Shown here: piece after piece, positions 1 to 12,397 of the stretch
How positions within the stretch are numbered: the first letter of the stretch is position 1
Layout of the letters: every line of letters starts with the position of its first letter
DNA from: Acanthaster planci
Lineage: Eukaryota > Echinodermata > Asteroidea > Valvatida > Acanthasteridae
Length of the DNA: 64,000 nucleotides
Reading direction: 5' to 3'
Assembly: GCF_001949145.1 (NCBI RefSeq)
Contig: NW_019091409.1
Location: forward strand, 107,917-171,916
The notes under the pieces: generated by a model
What the model saw: only the letters and a program-made list of their open reading frames with translations
What the model was told of the DNA's origin: nothing
Databases searched by the model: none
Program-made: the position numbers and the translations under genes

Positions 1-3000
1 TACTTCATTTTTTCGATTTTAATATCTGTAAAAGGCGATCCTCTGAAGAAAATGAATTTTATCTCAGCAAAGGTAGTTTGGTTATCTGCTCTGGACGTCT
101 ACTGACTAGACATCTCAGAAATTCAATAATCTAAATTGTAAAGCCTTGACGATGAGACTGTGGATTCAGATAACAATAAGTTAAAAAGGAAACCGAACTG
201 TACAATAAGTCTTCAGAGTGAAAACTACACAACGCCAATTTGACAACACTGAAACAAAGTTGGTGTTGTGTTCCTATAGCAAAGCAAGCGATAAAACATA
301 CAACAAACATCTTGATATCGGCAAACCCTTTAAGACTTTCGTGCAACGAAAAAAGAAAAAAAACACGGCTACATTATGTCAACTACTCGCAAAGCATGAA
401 TGTTGTTGACAACTGTGAACGAATCCATTTAGCTATAATTCAATCAGTTGGCCTACAATGATAAACTTAAAGCTAACAAGGTCATCTAACACTTTGCTAC
501 GGCGATTCTTTAAAAAAAAAGCCAAAACACTGTTGGCGTAATCAGCTGTCTTTTTTAGACTACCATTACGGTTGCAGAATTATATGTTCAAAACTATCAG
601 GAATGGGTGCTTCACGTTAGGATATAAACCTATGCATACATTACATTCTGCACAAAATGTTTACAGAGTATACCAATAATATATCCTCGAATGATTCTTG
701 CACATATCTTTCCTCTCCAAAAAGTCAACCACACTTTTCACGCGACTTTGCAATAATAAGCAGCCTATGCCTCAAGTTGACCAATTGCCCATCTGACAAA
801 ACGACGGTAACCTATTGCAGCCAGTGAATCTCCTCGTATGCATCGCCGGTGATTCTAGCAAGTCGTCGGCTCTGCTTTAGCCTGAGGATAGCAGGTGCCT
901 ACGCTAAATGTGACAGTTCAGATCGCGTCAACCCCAAGCATCGGGCCTCAAATCAAACCGCGCCGCCGCTAGAGAAACTCATGATTAAAGACAGATAGAA
1001 AGCATCTGCCGCACTAGGCTCGCCTGCTTATTTGGTTTGCCAGTTTCCCCTCTCTCACTGAATAAATCGCGATTTCCATACCTAAATGTTTCGGTTTTGA
1101 TTTGGGAGGTCTTCGCGAGCTGACGATGCACGCTAAGTTAACCATTTGTGCCTTCAGGATATAAATGACGAGGTGTGTGTACGTCGAGGCCGCTGCAGTG
1201 CCGCCGGATCTGCGCGCGTCTTATACGTACCGGGATATTGCCAGTTCTCTAATAATGATTGCACTCAACCCATCGGCCATGAGTTCACAACAGCTGTTTC
1301 ACTTATTAATCCGATTACGCTACCATGTACGGGTAATCTTGCGGAAAGGGAGAAAACATCAAAATTTATTGGTCAGATATAATTTATCATACGTGATACA
1401 AACGACATGCCTCTGACACGCGACATGACATGACTTCAAGGCTTGTATTAATACGTTGTAAAATAGCCGACGGTGAAAAACAATTTATTAAAACGATATA
1501 CATTGTCCACTTTGATGAAGAATTACCTTTCAATTCAATGTTGGACAACTATATTCATAGAACACGTGTGTACAAAAAATCTGCGCGTGTACCTTCATAT
1601 CAAATATTCCGTTCAAACTCAGTGCATCTTTAGAGTATATTCTTGCATCACAAGCCATGAGTGCAACATTTGCAAACAGCTTCAAACATTTTCATTGTTG
1701 AACTATAATTTTTATGAGGGAAATCATACAAGTCCCATATCAAATAGAATGAAACAACTTTGGTACTCTTCAAAGTTTTGATTCGACCGAACGTGATGGT
1801 GCAAATTAAGTTTTGTTAAAACCCCGTCGCAAATGGGCCAGGACTCTACGCACAACCCAGTCGATGGCGTGTTTATCGCCGCACGGCACAGGGACAAAAG
1901 AGCGCCCAACGCCGTTATGAAGAGGGCGGGGACATGGTCGCTCATTTGAAGAACCTGATCAAACATTGACGACGTGCGCGGTAGTGGCGAAGTATGCAAG
2001 CATCAGTCAGAACCGATGTCTCTGACAATTATTAAGTGAAAAATGTAACGGTAGGTTGACACTCTCAGGATATTTAGGGTTACAAATTATCGGCTAGAAT
2101 GGGCACTGCTTTGGGGCACTACTAACTGATAAGACAAAATGGACTGCAATAAACAGGATACAGGAAATTAAACCACAACATAGTCTTCATAAAATTCATT
2201 TTACATTCTATATCCCAACATAAATTGGAGAAAAATTGTCGACGAGATAAAATGAACGTCAACCGCGGAGACAGCACCTGTTCGGGGACATTATGCAGTT
2301 CTATTTACAAAAGATTTTAATTATGAATTTTGGCACTGTATCCGAGGTTCTTTTTATTTGTCCAAACACAAAAATTAACTTTCACCAATCTTCAGCCAGC
2401 AGTTTAATATGTACAATGATTTGTGGAGAAAAACCAATCTGATGGAGATAATTTGTGATGTCATTGTACGTCGTCGAGGACTAATACACGTGGCCAGTGT
2501 TTGTGTCTGCGTGTCGTCGTTGGAATAAAGATCATGTTTATGTTCAAGAAGTTAATAAGTTCAAGATGACGGATATCCACTGTATACAAGAACAGCTTAT
2601 ACGGATTGGTGTCTGAAAGCTACCCATTCAGCACTGCAGAAATATGATTGGACGATGGGATGTTCATCAACTCATTTCGGGAAACAGTTGCATTCCGCCC
2701 TAAAGTGCATTTACTCTTGCCAAAACTGGGGCATTGCAATTAGTTCTTTTCAATTCATGGCCCTTCCTTTGGTTAAACAGATGAAGCATTAGGCTGTTCT
2801 AACGTTCGCACGGTACAAACCAGATGTTGGTATGGGGTAAGTCATATCAGCTGGAATCGATCCTCTATGCTACCATATTCCATCCACAAAAAAACACACT
2901 TGATGGGAAAGACTGATTTCTCATTTAGTTGAACAAGATGTGTAAACAACATGATGTATGAGGAATAACACGGACATGGAGTAGTGTTATTGTCCCCGTG

Positions 3001-3756
3001 TTTACCCTTGAAATTTGTTTTAATTTTGGTGGGGTGATAGACGCGTTTGTGGGATCGATGCTAAGGCGTATGGTCCATTTCGCACGATATACTAAGCAAA
3101 GATTATAAGCCTTCGAATCTTATCCAGATCTTGCATAAGAATGAAGCATCCATTCCATGTTTCATGATGTGAGAAAAACTGAGATCGGTGAAGATTATCG
3201 ATTTGGAAGAAGCCTGTGAGTAATATTGGTTTCATACTGAGTTGGGAAAAGATGAAATAGAATCTAATATTTCTAATTTTAGTGCTTAGTCTTTACCAGA
3301 TTTTGATTAAATAAAATCGATATGCAAACTCGCTTGTTGAAGAAAGCTTTCTGTCCTAGCAAATACCTGCATACGCAGTTCCACATAGTGCGTATCGAAG
3401 GCCACGATTATAGGAAAAAGTATGCTGCATACATCATAAAGGACGTATAACACTGGTACAGATGACGCACAAAAGCATATAGAAGAGCTCCCAAATTCGG
3501 CGATCACAATTGCTTTCATTCAGAGGATCGCATAAATCCTTAGAGTTAAGATTTAAAAAAAAAATGGGTTCTAATTAAAAACAATTCACAGCCAGTGTTG
3601 TAAAAAAAAGGTAATGTGGCTACAGTTAAGGAAAATGGTATTGTAATTTATAGCCAATAAGTTAGATCAATACTTAACATTGAGTTTAATCAATCTCGAG
3701 AACTGGGTCAATAAAAATCTGTTTCTAAATACTTGACTTACCGTCTTCATCTTCAG
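1..3756. other. Upstream flank and probable 5' region of the NR2E3 gene
   Basis: No exon with recognisable homology could be read here on either strand. The first firmly coding exon of the nuclear receptor starts at 3757 and needs one base from an upstream exon to complete its first codon. One possible short 5' exon ends near 2835: ATG TTG GTA TGG G followed by a consensus GTAAGT donor. It has the right phase but a weak start context and no homology support. The rest is AT-rich, with no repeat array that I could define. Confidence 0.4.
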
Positions 3757-6700
3757 CTCATAAGCGGATGACATCCGGTTTGACATGCCGAGTTTGTGGA
3801 GACATCTCCTCAGGCAAACACTACGGCATCTACGCTTGTAACGGATGTAGCGGCTTCTTTAAGAGGAGCGTCCGTAGAAAACTAATTTACAGGTGGGTAT
3901 TTGGTGATGCAGAGATAGTCAAACCTTGTATCTAAATCATAAAATACAAGAAATTGAAGATGTGACTAGATGAGTCTGTTTTGGGAAAGGATTCTGTATT
4001 CCCCTTTGTAATTGTCATCTATCTCTGAAACTCCATTGTTACTATGTGATTCCCGTTATGTGATAGTTATCTATCTTTAAACTTTGAGTTTTAAGTGTGA
4101 AATGTCGCGCGAGTTACTGTCACTTCAATTTTTAACACTTATTTTATGAACAAAAGCCGACAGATTTCCCATCTCGGTAACGAAAAACCCATGCTCTTCT
4201 GTGCAACTTTCAGATAATTTTGTAAGATCACCAAAGATTACAATTGTTGTCTGCATGAATCAAAACAGTCGTGTATGTAATAACTTGCATAAACAGCATT
4301 CCAAAACGAGGAATTTGTTTCACAGGCGAATATTGGGGTCACGATTGAAATCTCGATTAGTTGTGGGATAATTCAAGTAGTGAAACAAAGGTTCTCACGG
4401 AGGGTGACTGAGTTTGGGGGCTGAATATTACAGTGGGGGAACAAGTCCCGGTATGTAAGATTATTTTTATTTTCTTTGTTTTCTAGGGGCGACAATTTCT
4501 TAAGGGGCGTGCACCCCATGCAAGCCCCCCCCCATGCCGCTGTTCACTGAGAATGTTTTGTGTAAGGAAAAAACCACTCGAAAAAGTTTTCAGGACATTT
4601 CACGTCGGCAACTTGTCATGAATATAATTTTGATGCGACCCTTGTTCATGAAAACAAAGAGTACACATGTAATTAAAAAGTTTGTAAAACAAGGACATTA
4701 AGCTTTTATTGATATGGTAATTGTGGCCAATCGAGCAAACCATTTAACTAGTAATACTTTCTATCATTGATCCATTTAGAAAGAAGGGGGGTCCTCGCTC
4801 TATTCCTGAAATAAACCATTTTTCAATCAAAAACGAGCGGCACTCTCCTTCCAACGGAGAAATTTCATTACGAGTATTGTTCAAACATCAAAGCCGGGAG
4901 GATCGTGTGACGCTGTGGACTGAGGCAGGGCAATTATTTAACCAGCATGATATGGTCGGGTAAAGAGACCTTTGTCACAGACTTAGAAAAAAAGAACAAG
5001 GGGAAAACTGTTTAATTAATAGCGGAGAATGAGGCAACATCTACAAGCAAGGTCACGCAGTGAGATAGCGCCCTATGACGTTCCATTGAGAACAGGCAAA
5101 ATTGAAAGGACTACAACTCCTGTAGATGCAGAGGACTTTAATAACTAAAAGCACGGTGTACTGAACATGTAATAGAATTGGGACAGCACACTGAGACGAA
5201 GCACTTAACCAATCGCCTGAGAATGTAAATAATACGCTGATACTTTAATTGCTATTTTCTTTCCTTTGTCACATCCATATTTTACACACATTAAAAACTA
5301 ATATTATCCCAGCGGGGCGAGATTAGAGGTGGTTAGTGAGTTGGAAACTGGAATGATTGTTATGTCACGACCTCCCCAAACTACAATCAAGTTTTAATTT
5401 AAAAGACGAGATTAATGGCTGAAATATTATTATTACTGTTTACCATGCGTCAACTTGAACTGAGATAACAGAGAAAACAATTGCTTGAATATCAAGCAGT
5501 TTGATGCCGCTAAGATTAAAATATGAAAAGATGGTTGGAGGAACGACGATGGTTGGAACAAAGCACAATGTTTTGCACCACCCTTGATTGAAATCAATGG
5601 AGGAAAGTTCTTGAAATTATTTGAAATCAGAAATCCTAGAACGCAAATGATGCATGAACAAAACTGCCAGCAGGGATACAGACTGAAAGATCCAGAAATA
5701 AGTTCGATGTTGTTAAACGCTCGCAGTGTAAGCAAAACATGCTACCTAGCGGGACACAAATGAGATGAAATAGAGGCAAAAAAGGAATTAAATTCAGTGA
5801 ATAAAACATCCTCCTAACAGGAAACAGAATATAGAGACAGAGTCGACGAAAAAAGGAAAAATTAGCAATTTAAAGGAATATCTATCACAACAACACAACC
5901 GAGCTGCTTGGGGTCTGGGTCTGGGTCTGGGTCGAACGTTAGTGACTGACTTACTTACTTACTGAACAGAGCGCTTCGCCGCTGGACATAATAAAGCCTG
6001 TTCGCAGCAAGCGCTTAATCTGAGGAACAGTACTTCTGTCCTGGTTCCTGAAGTCTCTTCTCTTACATCTCAAAACAAATAACGAAATGTCCCTCTTAGA
6101 AGACATACTTCCAGAGAGATTAATATTCTCTTGCTCAAACTAGATATTTAAATTCCTGGACTATAAAGTTAAAGGCTACCACATTGCTTGATGCGTACAG
6201 GCCTCTTCATGGCATAACGGCATAGAACAAAAATAATTTGAAGTGACTTTTAGCTTCTTCGCGGAAGAACAACACAAAAGACAGGAATTTCACTACAAGT
6301 TACACAAGCAACAATTCTAATCGTCAAAACAGTCACCAGTGACATATAAAAAGCAAGTATTTCTCGTATGGCGTGAGGGTTTCCTGAAGAAGACAAATCA
6401 GTGTGTCTCGTCATAAATATTCATGTCAAGGTCTGTCAATCGATAGGTAGCACTTGTGATCCGAAATGTGAAATGCCGCCGTATGATTCCGGCTCGTATC
6501 ACAATCGAATCAAGTTCGTCTGAAGGGTGCTGGATTTACACCTTGCCATCGACAAAGTAGAGCTTCATATTTAAGCAAACCTTGCCGTGTCCATCCCTTC
6601 CTCCCCACACACACGCACCCACTCAGCAATCCAAGCAGAATTTACGCGTGAAAAGTTACTCATGCCAACACTGCTATGGTTACGAGGACGAATGCTAGTC

Positions 6701-9700
6701 ATCATGAAGTTAGACGAACAGACGTGTGCACTTAGAAGAAAGACAGAAATGGAGACATGAGTGGCAGAGAATCCAACAAAAAATACAAACCTAACTGAGG
6801 AACAACATTTAAGAAGTCATTTTGCTCACTTAAAATATTAAATTATAGAATAGGCCATATTTATATATATATTGCGTCGGTTCATTATGCTTACTTCGAG
6901 CTCTTTCGAAAAAAGATACTCAATAATTTCAAAAAAAATCTTTGAAGTCTTTCTTGTTTATAATGCGTTTATCATTTGTTTTGGAATTCGACTTTGTTAA
7001 ACAGTACTCTTGGTGTGGGGAAAAACGCAAGCCGACAAACATAACACGATCGGGTCGGCTTTGTTTTGTTACTGAGGAATATGATTCAATACACGACACA
7101 TTTTGAGATGAAGACTTTTTGTTTTGATGTACAGGTGTCAAGCAGGCACGGGAATGTGTGTAGTTGACAAAGCTCATCGCAATCAATGCCAAGCCTGTCG
7201 CTTGAAGAAATGTCTTGAGACCGGCATGAATAAAGACGGTAAGTAACCACGCTAAAAAGCATCTGGACTTTCCACAATAATTCTATTATTTCATGATGGA
7301 GCTTTTGATTTTGTGACATGGTCTATCCAAATCATATAAATAAAGAGCTTGTGCTGTCAATTTGGAGGTGCTTAAGAAGGATTTTAAGCATTTCGAGAAG
7401 ATAAGTGTGCGTCTACTAAAATATTTTGTCAGATGGCCAAGTTTAGCAATACATTTCGAACAGGTCACACGTAAGAAGCAAATCCAACTGGGTCATATTT
7501 GACGGAATTTAACCCAGTTGGATTTGTGTCACATTATTTTGATGGAATTTAAACCAGTTGGATTTGCTTCTTACGCAATCTACAACCAAAATGCAGACTT
7601 TTATAAAAACAGTTTTACTAACAAATCAAACTTCAGTAAAAAAAAAAAAAAAAAGACGCCACGATGAAACGTGACAATAGCAGAAACTCAGCTATTTCGC
7701 CGAGTAAGGAAACGACCCAATATTTAGAGTGTCGCGTAAGTGTTGCTGTCACATTATCAACGAATCACATAATTTGGTGCCAAAAAATTGTTGGTGTTGG
7801 CATTAGCGACTGGCTATGCTCGATGTTTGCGCACAGACTAAAAAGAGGCAGCACGGAGCGAGTATTAGGGGGTGGAAACCTGTCAGACCGTACCGTCAGC
7901 TCGGCGCAAAAATTAAATTAGCGGCAGTGAGAAAGCACCGGACTGTCAGGGGGATCTCGAGAATAATAACGGTGATGATGATGATAAAAAAGAAGCTAGA
8001 TACGGTAGGTTTTTGGTTGAGGAATGCCGCGGCGGTGCCTGGGCGTCAAGCGAAACCCGAGCCAGGGCTTGATATCGAACGCTTCCTTCGCGCCACATCG
8101 CGGCTGGGACCAAACTCAAATTTGATAGTCCGCTCCCCCAACACTAATTTGATCAGGGGCGTTTTTATGTTATTTCCTCATTGCCCGTGACTTCGGTGTT
8201 TAAACAGCGGTCCTGAAACCTCACGCTCGTGGATTGCTTGCAAGCAAAGAGGGAAAGACATGATTTAATAGAGACTGATGGTAAAACGGGCCGTTGATGA
8301 TTTATGGCCAACATGTTTGAGGCACACCATCGTAGTGAGGGCATAAAAAACACAGGCACAAACTTCGCAATCATAACCTCCAAAGAGGAGTCAAACAGAC
8401 TTGATGTCACATTCCTCTTGTTCATAACTCCAACATTCAAAAATATAACACGACTTGTACATCAAATCATAACTCTAGCTTTGGAAAAAATGTGCCCCAC
8501 ATTTTTCCCAAATCGTTTACTATGAAATCAACACAAGGTACTTCAGAAAATGAGTTCCCAATTTTTTTTCTGAAAAGAAAATAAAGTTGTTTAAGCTTAA
8601 AATAACTGATTTATGACAAAAATTTAAAACAGTAAATAATCAGGGTCTCTGAAATCAAACTTTTTAAACCCTTGTGTACGTTGCACAGAAGAAATTATTT
8701 TTATCTCAATTCATTTCACTGACCAAAGTGAAGGAGGGCCTATGAGCCCCTTCCCCCGGCCACTTTTGTTCCAGTATATCATACCTTCCTCGGCCGGGTG
8801 AGTCATGGTTTCGAATCACAAGTGACAGGATTAATACTTCGGCTACAGTAAAAAATATCACGATACGTCTGCCGTAAAGAAAAAGTGAGATTTGGGGTGC
8901 ACTAGTACCCTATCACTTAGGCCTACATGTGCACCTGAACCCTGCATTTTGTGCCACTTTACCATACCTCGTTTCTAACTAAAAAAGAACGAAAGCCGAT
9001 GGTGAAAATGTGGAGCATCATTGATCTGAGCAACGGTGGGAAGTGTTGCATTTCGTCTAATCAGTTTGCACGTTGATTATCTGAACGCTAATTTCTTGAT
9101 TCCCTGGACAAGGAGGAGACACGGTAGGGAATTAGCCAAAGTGGTGTGGGCCTGCGCCTTACCATCAATTCAATTACCACACAATTTACGAGATAGCATT
9201 TTGCTGTTTCTACCCCCATCCAGCCTGAAATAGATACCAATTTGTTAACTGGTGCGCAACTAGAATCGTTTACCCGCCGGACGCTGCGCCGTTTTAAACT
9301 ACGTCAAAAGTCATTTCTAGCAGTTTGTTTAAACAGTATTGACTGACACTGCGCACCGGAGAAGCCTTCAAGAGCCGTTCAATTTGTGGCGCGGTGCTTC
9401 GTTATCAAGACAGATAACTCTTAAGAAAGATTGCAGGGCAAAATAAGAAAAAGAAAAAAGGAACGAAAGAGCACAGCGTCCAAGGCTCAAGGCAAAACGG
9501 GAAAGATGAAAGTCCTCTTTTTCCTACACACTAGAAAAAAATACTCTATTCATCACTGCCTGAGCTTTGTATGTGTATGTGACTTTACTAAGTCAGGAAA
9601 AGAATTTACCGTGACAAAACAAGCAACATACATCTGCTGAAAGTTATAACATGCATAAAAAATTAAAGAATTTTCATAAAATAATGCTTATTTATTCTGA

Positions 9701-12397
9701 AACTGACAGCCGTACAGAACGAGAGACAGCCTCGCAATACAGCACAGATTCGATTGGACTGCGTTCCCTCTGTGACTGCCGTAGATCATCCTGATTTTGA
9801 CGGTAGCCCAGGGAGCATTATCAGAGGCGAGCAAGCATCGTCTACCGTACCGACCATGCATCGCTCGGTTACTCCAACCATCAACCATCGCTTCATGGCT
9901 AGCCTAATGACTGCTGAAACGTGCGCTAAACTCGAACCAGAAGATGGTAAGTGTTTCCCTTTTGGAGAGTGGAAATGTGGATGCAAAACATGCAAATAGG
10001 AGAAGACAATTATACAAACATGATTCTTGACGAGACATTTCAACATAGGGCATAATAAAGGGTTAGATTTAACATTGGTCCTTCCTTAATTACTGATGAA
10101 GAACGATGTCGTCAATCGCCTTATGTAGCTCTTCAGGACAACGGGGAGGTGGATGTTACTGGTGGAATGGATATAGAGTCTGACGAACGCCTTCGCCAAG
10201 GTGCTGTAGGCCGAAGTCAGCATCATGACAACACAGCTCGTGATGTGGCCATTTATCCAGGGACTCAGGAGAACATTTACGAATCCTCAGCAAGATTGCT
10301 GTTTATGGCCGTCAAGTGGGCCAAAAATCTGCCGTCCTTCGCTAATCTTCCGTTTAGAGACCAGGTTAGATATTTGAGTTCGGTGGCATAACTGTGTGTG
10401 GCAAGTAGGGGTGGGGATGAGAATGACCGATGAGAGTGGGGGGTTGGAGATGCATGTGACATTGGACCTTCAGACACTCCTCCTAATAAAATAGGGTTTC
10501 GTAGGGTTCGTGCATTTATCTGATGCTATGAAATTCCCTATTTCTAATATCGTCATGAATCATACTAAGGTTAACCTATGTATGGCTAAATATTTTATTT
10601 TCCCTATTTTTCAAACGAAACCTACAGTAATGTGAGCCTAAACCAGGACGTGTGAAGTGAAGGTGTAATTGGCTCCTTAAATCAATACAACCTAAAACGA
10701 CCAAAAGTGGTTCGGATTGTTGGAAAGTTATCCAATTGTGAAGACTCTTAATATTAACACAGTAATCTTATCTCATGGTCCGTACATCTTGAAACCAATA
10801 CTAAATCTTATTTTTGTGTCTTCACAACTTCTGTCTTCGTAATCGATAGCTTGTGGTATAATAAGTTGGGTTATTGGGGGGGGGCTGGGCACAATAAGGG
10901 GATATCATGGCCCATCCCTGTCCAAAAACTGGGGAGGATACATCCTACATCTCTGGGATTACGCCCACTTTTGAGTTGCCACTAACTTATGTGAAAGTTG
11001 CACTTAATCATTGGCTTGCCGTGATTTCAGATTGCGTGCATCTGAAACTAGAAAACGCTCATCCGATGATGTTATTTACTAATATTCAAAAAGTAGCACG
11101 AAAAATTCAAACTCCATGTGTTGCACTTCTAACATGGCTCTGTTGCTTTAGTTAAAGTAATATGCAAACTTTGAGAATAACCTTCAACTATGTAGATCTC
11201 AAGAAAGTAGTGAATGCCAACTCTTATAAAACAATAAAGTTGCTTATTACAAACTCCGACTCAAGATTTTACCAATACGTCAGGTAATAATATCTTGTAT
11301 TCTGACAGGTTATTCTCATCGAGGAAGCGTGGAGTGAGTTATTCGTTCTATGTGCCATCCAGTGGTCTATGCCGCTAGATTCCTGCCCGCTTCTATCACT
11401 TTCAGAACACGCCCATGAAGTAGGAGCAGCGTCACCAGACACGAAGGCCGTCGCCATGTTGTCAGACATCCGGGTACTTCGAGAAGTGATGGCCCGATTC
11501 AAGTCTTTTGCGGTGGACGCGGCTGAATTTGCTTGTATGAAGGCCATTGTATTGTTTAAACCAGGTAAGAAACAAATTATCAAGTAAACGTCCAGATTCT
11601 AACTTGCGATTTAGCGTATTTCTGAACAGAAAATACCTTCTCTTTTCTTTTAAACTCCTTGTTTACCTCATCAGATGCCAGAGGGCTGAAGGATCCTATT
11701 CAAGTTGAGAATTTGCAGGACCAAGCCCAGGTGATGCTAGGTCAACATGTTAGAAGCCAACAACCTACTCATCCAAGCAGGTAAACGATAGGATTCCTGT
11801 CACCAAAACCCCAGCGAAGCAAACAAACTCAAAGTCCATGAAGACATTTAAAACACACACACACAAATTTCAGAATCAGGGCCTTCTATTGTCAGACGAT
11901 GTTATCATTTCTACTAATCGTCGGTTTCATCCATTTGTGTTTGTTCGTACATGTGGCAGTAAAAAAGGTAATCCTTGCAATTTCCTATGGTGAGGCCACT
12001 GCGGGTTTGTCTCTGACAGTGCACCGTAGATCACGGCTAATTGTGTTCATTTTGGCCCTGTTTTATTTGACGCAAGTTTGTGTTTGGTCATGAGTTTCTA
12101 CATCCTTATTCTTGACTTCAATGTGTGATGGAGTAGTCCAGTCATTTCACAATTCATGTACCACGAACCCGTCTAATGTGTCTTATTTTCGTGTATAATT
12201 ATGTCATCCTTCATGATGAAGAAATTCAATCTAGTCACTGTTTACCTCATTTTCCATTTATAAGGTTTGGTCGCCTTCTCTTGCTACTGCCGTCTCTTCG
12301 ATTAGTATCATCCGACAAGATCGAGCGAATCTTTTTTCGTTGTACCATCGGTAACACACCCATGGAGAGATTGCTGTGTGACATGTTTAAAAACTAA
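3757..12397 (+). CDS. NR2E3: Photoreceptor-type nuclear receptor (NR2E3/PNR orthologue), 5' end incomplete
   Basis: Ligand-regulated or orphan transcription factor of the NR2E group; in vertebrates NR2E3 controls photoreceptor fate in the nucleus. Coding exons: 3757-3892, 7135-7238, 9710-9946, 10129-10364, 11309-11564, 11675-11780, 12265-12397, all with matching phases. Exons 1-2 encode the two zinc fingers: [20 protein letters not shown], then the P-box CNGCSG that is typical of PNR, and a second finger ending [14 protein letters not shown]. Exon 3 starts AVQNERQPR, the PNR-type C-terminal extension, followed by a variable hinge. Exons 4-7 carry the ligand-binding domain, with [20 protein letters not shown] and a terminal AF-2-like segment [11 protein letters not shown] before TAA. 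About 402 residues are visible, close to vertebrate length; only a short N-terminus is missing. The sister receptor TLX would have CDGCSG, so NR2E3 is preferred. Confidence 0.93.
7470..7575. repeat. 106-bp palindromic (foldback) element in NR2E3 intron 2
   Basis: The ends are inverted copies: CGTAAGAAGCAAATCCAACT at the left, and its reverse complement ending at 7575. Two further copies of the block GGAATTTAA.CCAGTTGGATT occur inside (from 7504 and 7544), so the segment can form a near-complete hairpin. It looks like a miniature inverted-repeat element; family unknown. It lies 232 bases after the second zinc-finger exon. Confidence 0.7.

Noticed and set aside
1146-1416. Two overlapping plus-strand frames of about 80 codons considered as NR2E3 exon 1
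   Set aside because: No similarity to nuclear-receptor N-termini and no donor in the needed phase.
5902-5935. GGGTCT hexamer run considered as telomere-like
   Set aside because: Only about five units of a sequence that is not a known metazoan telomere repeat.
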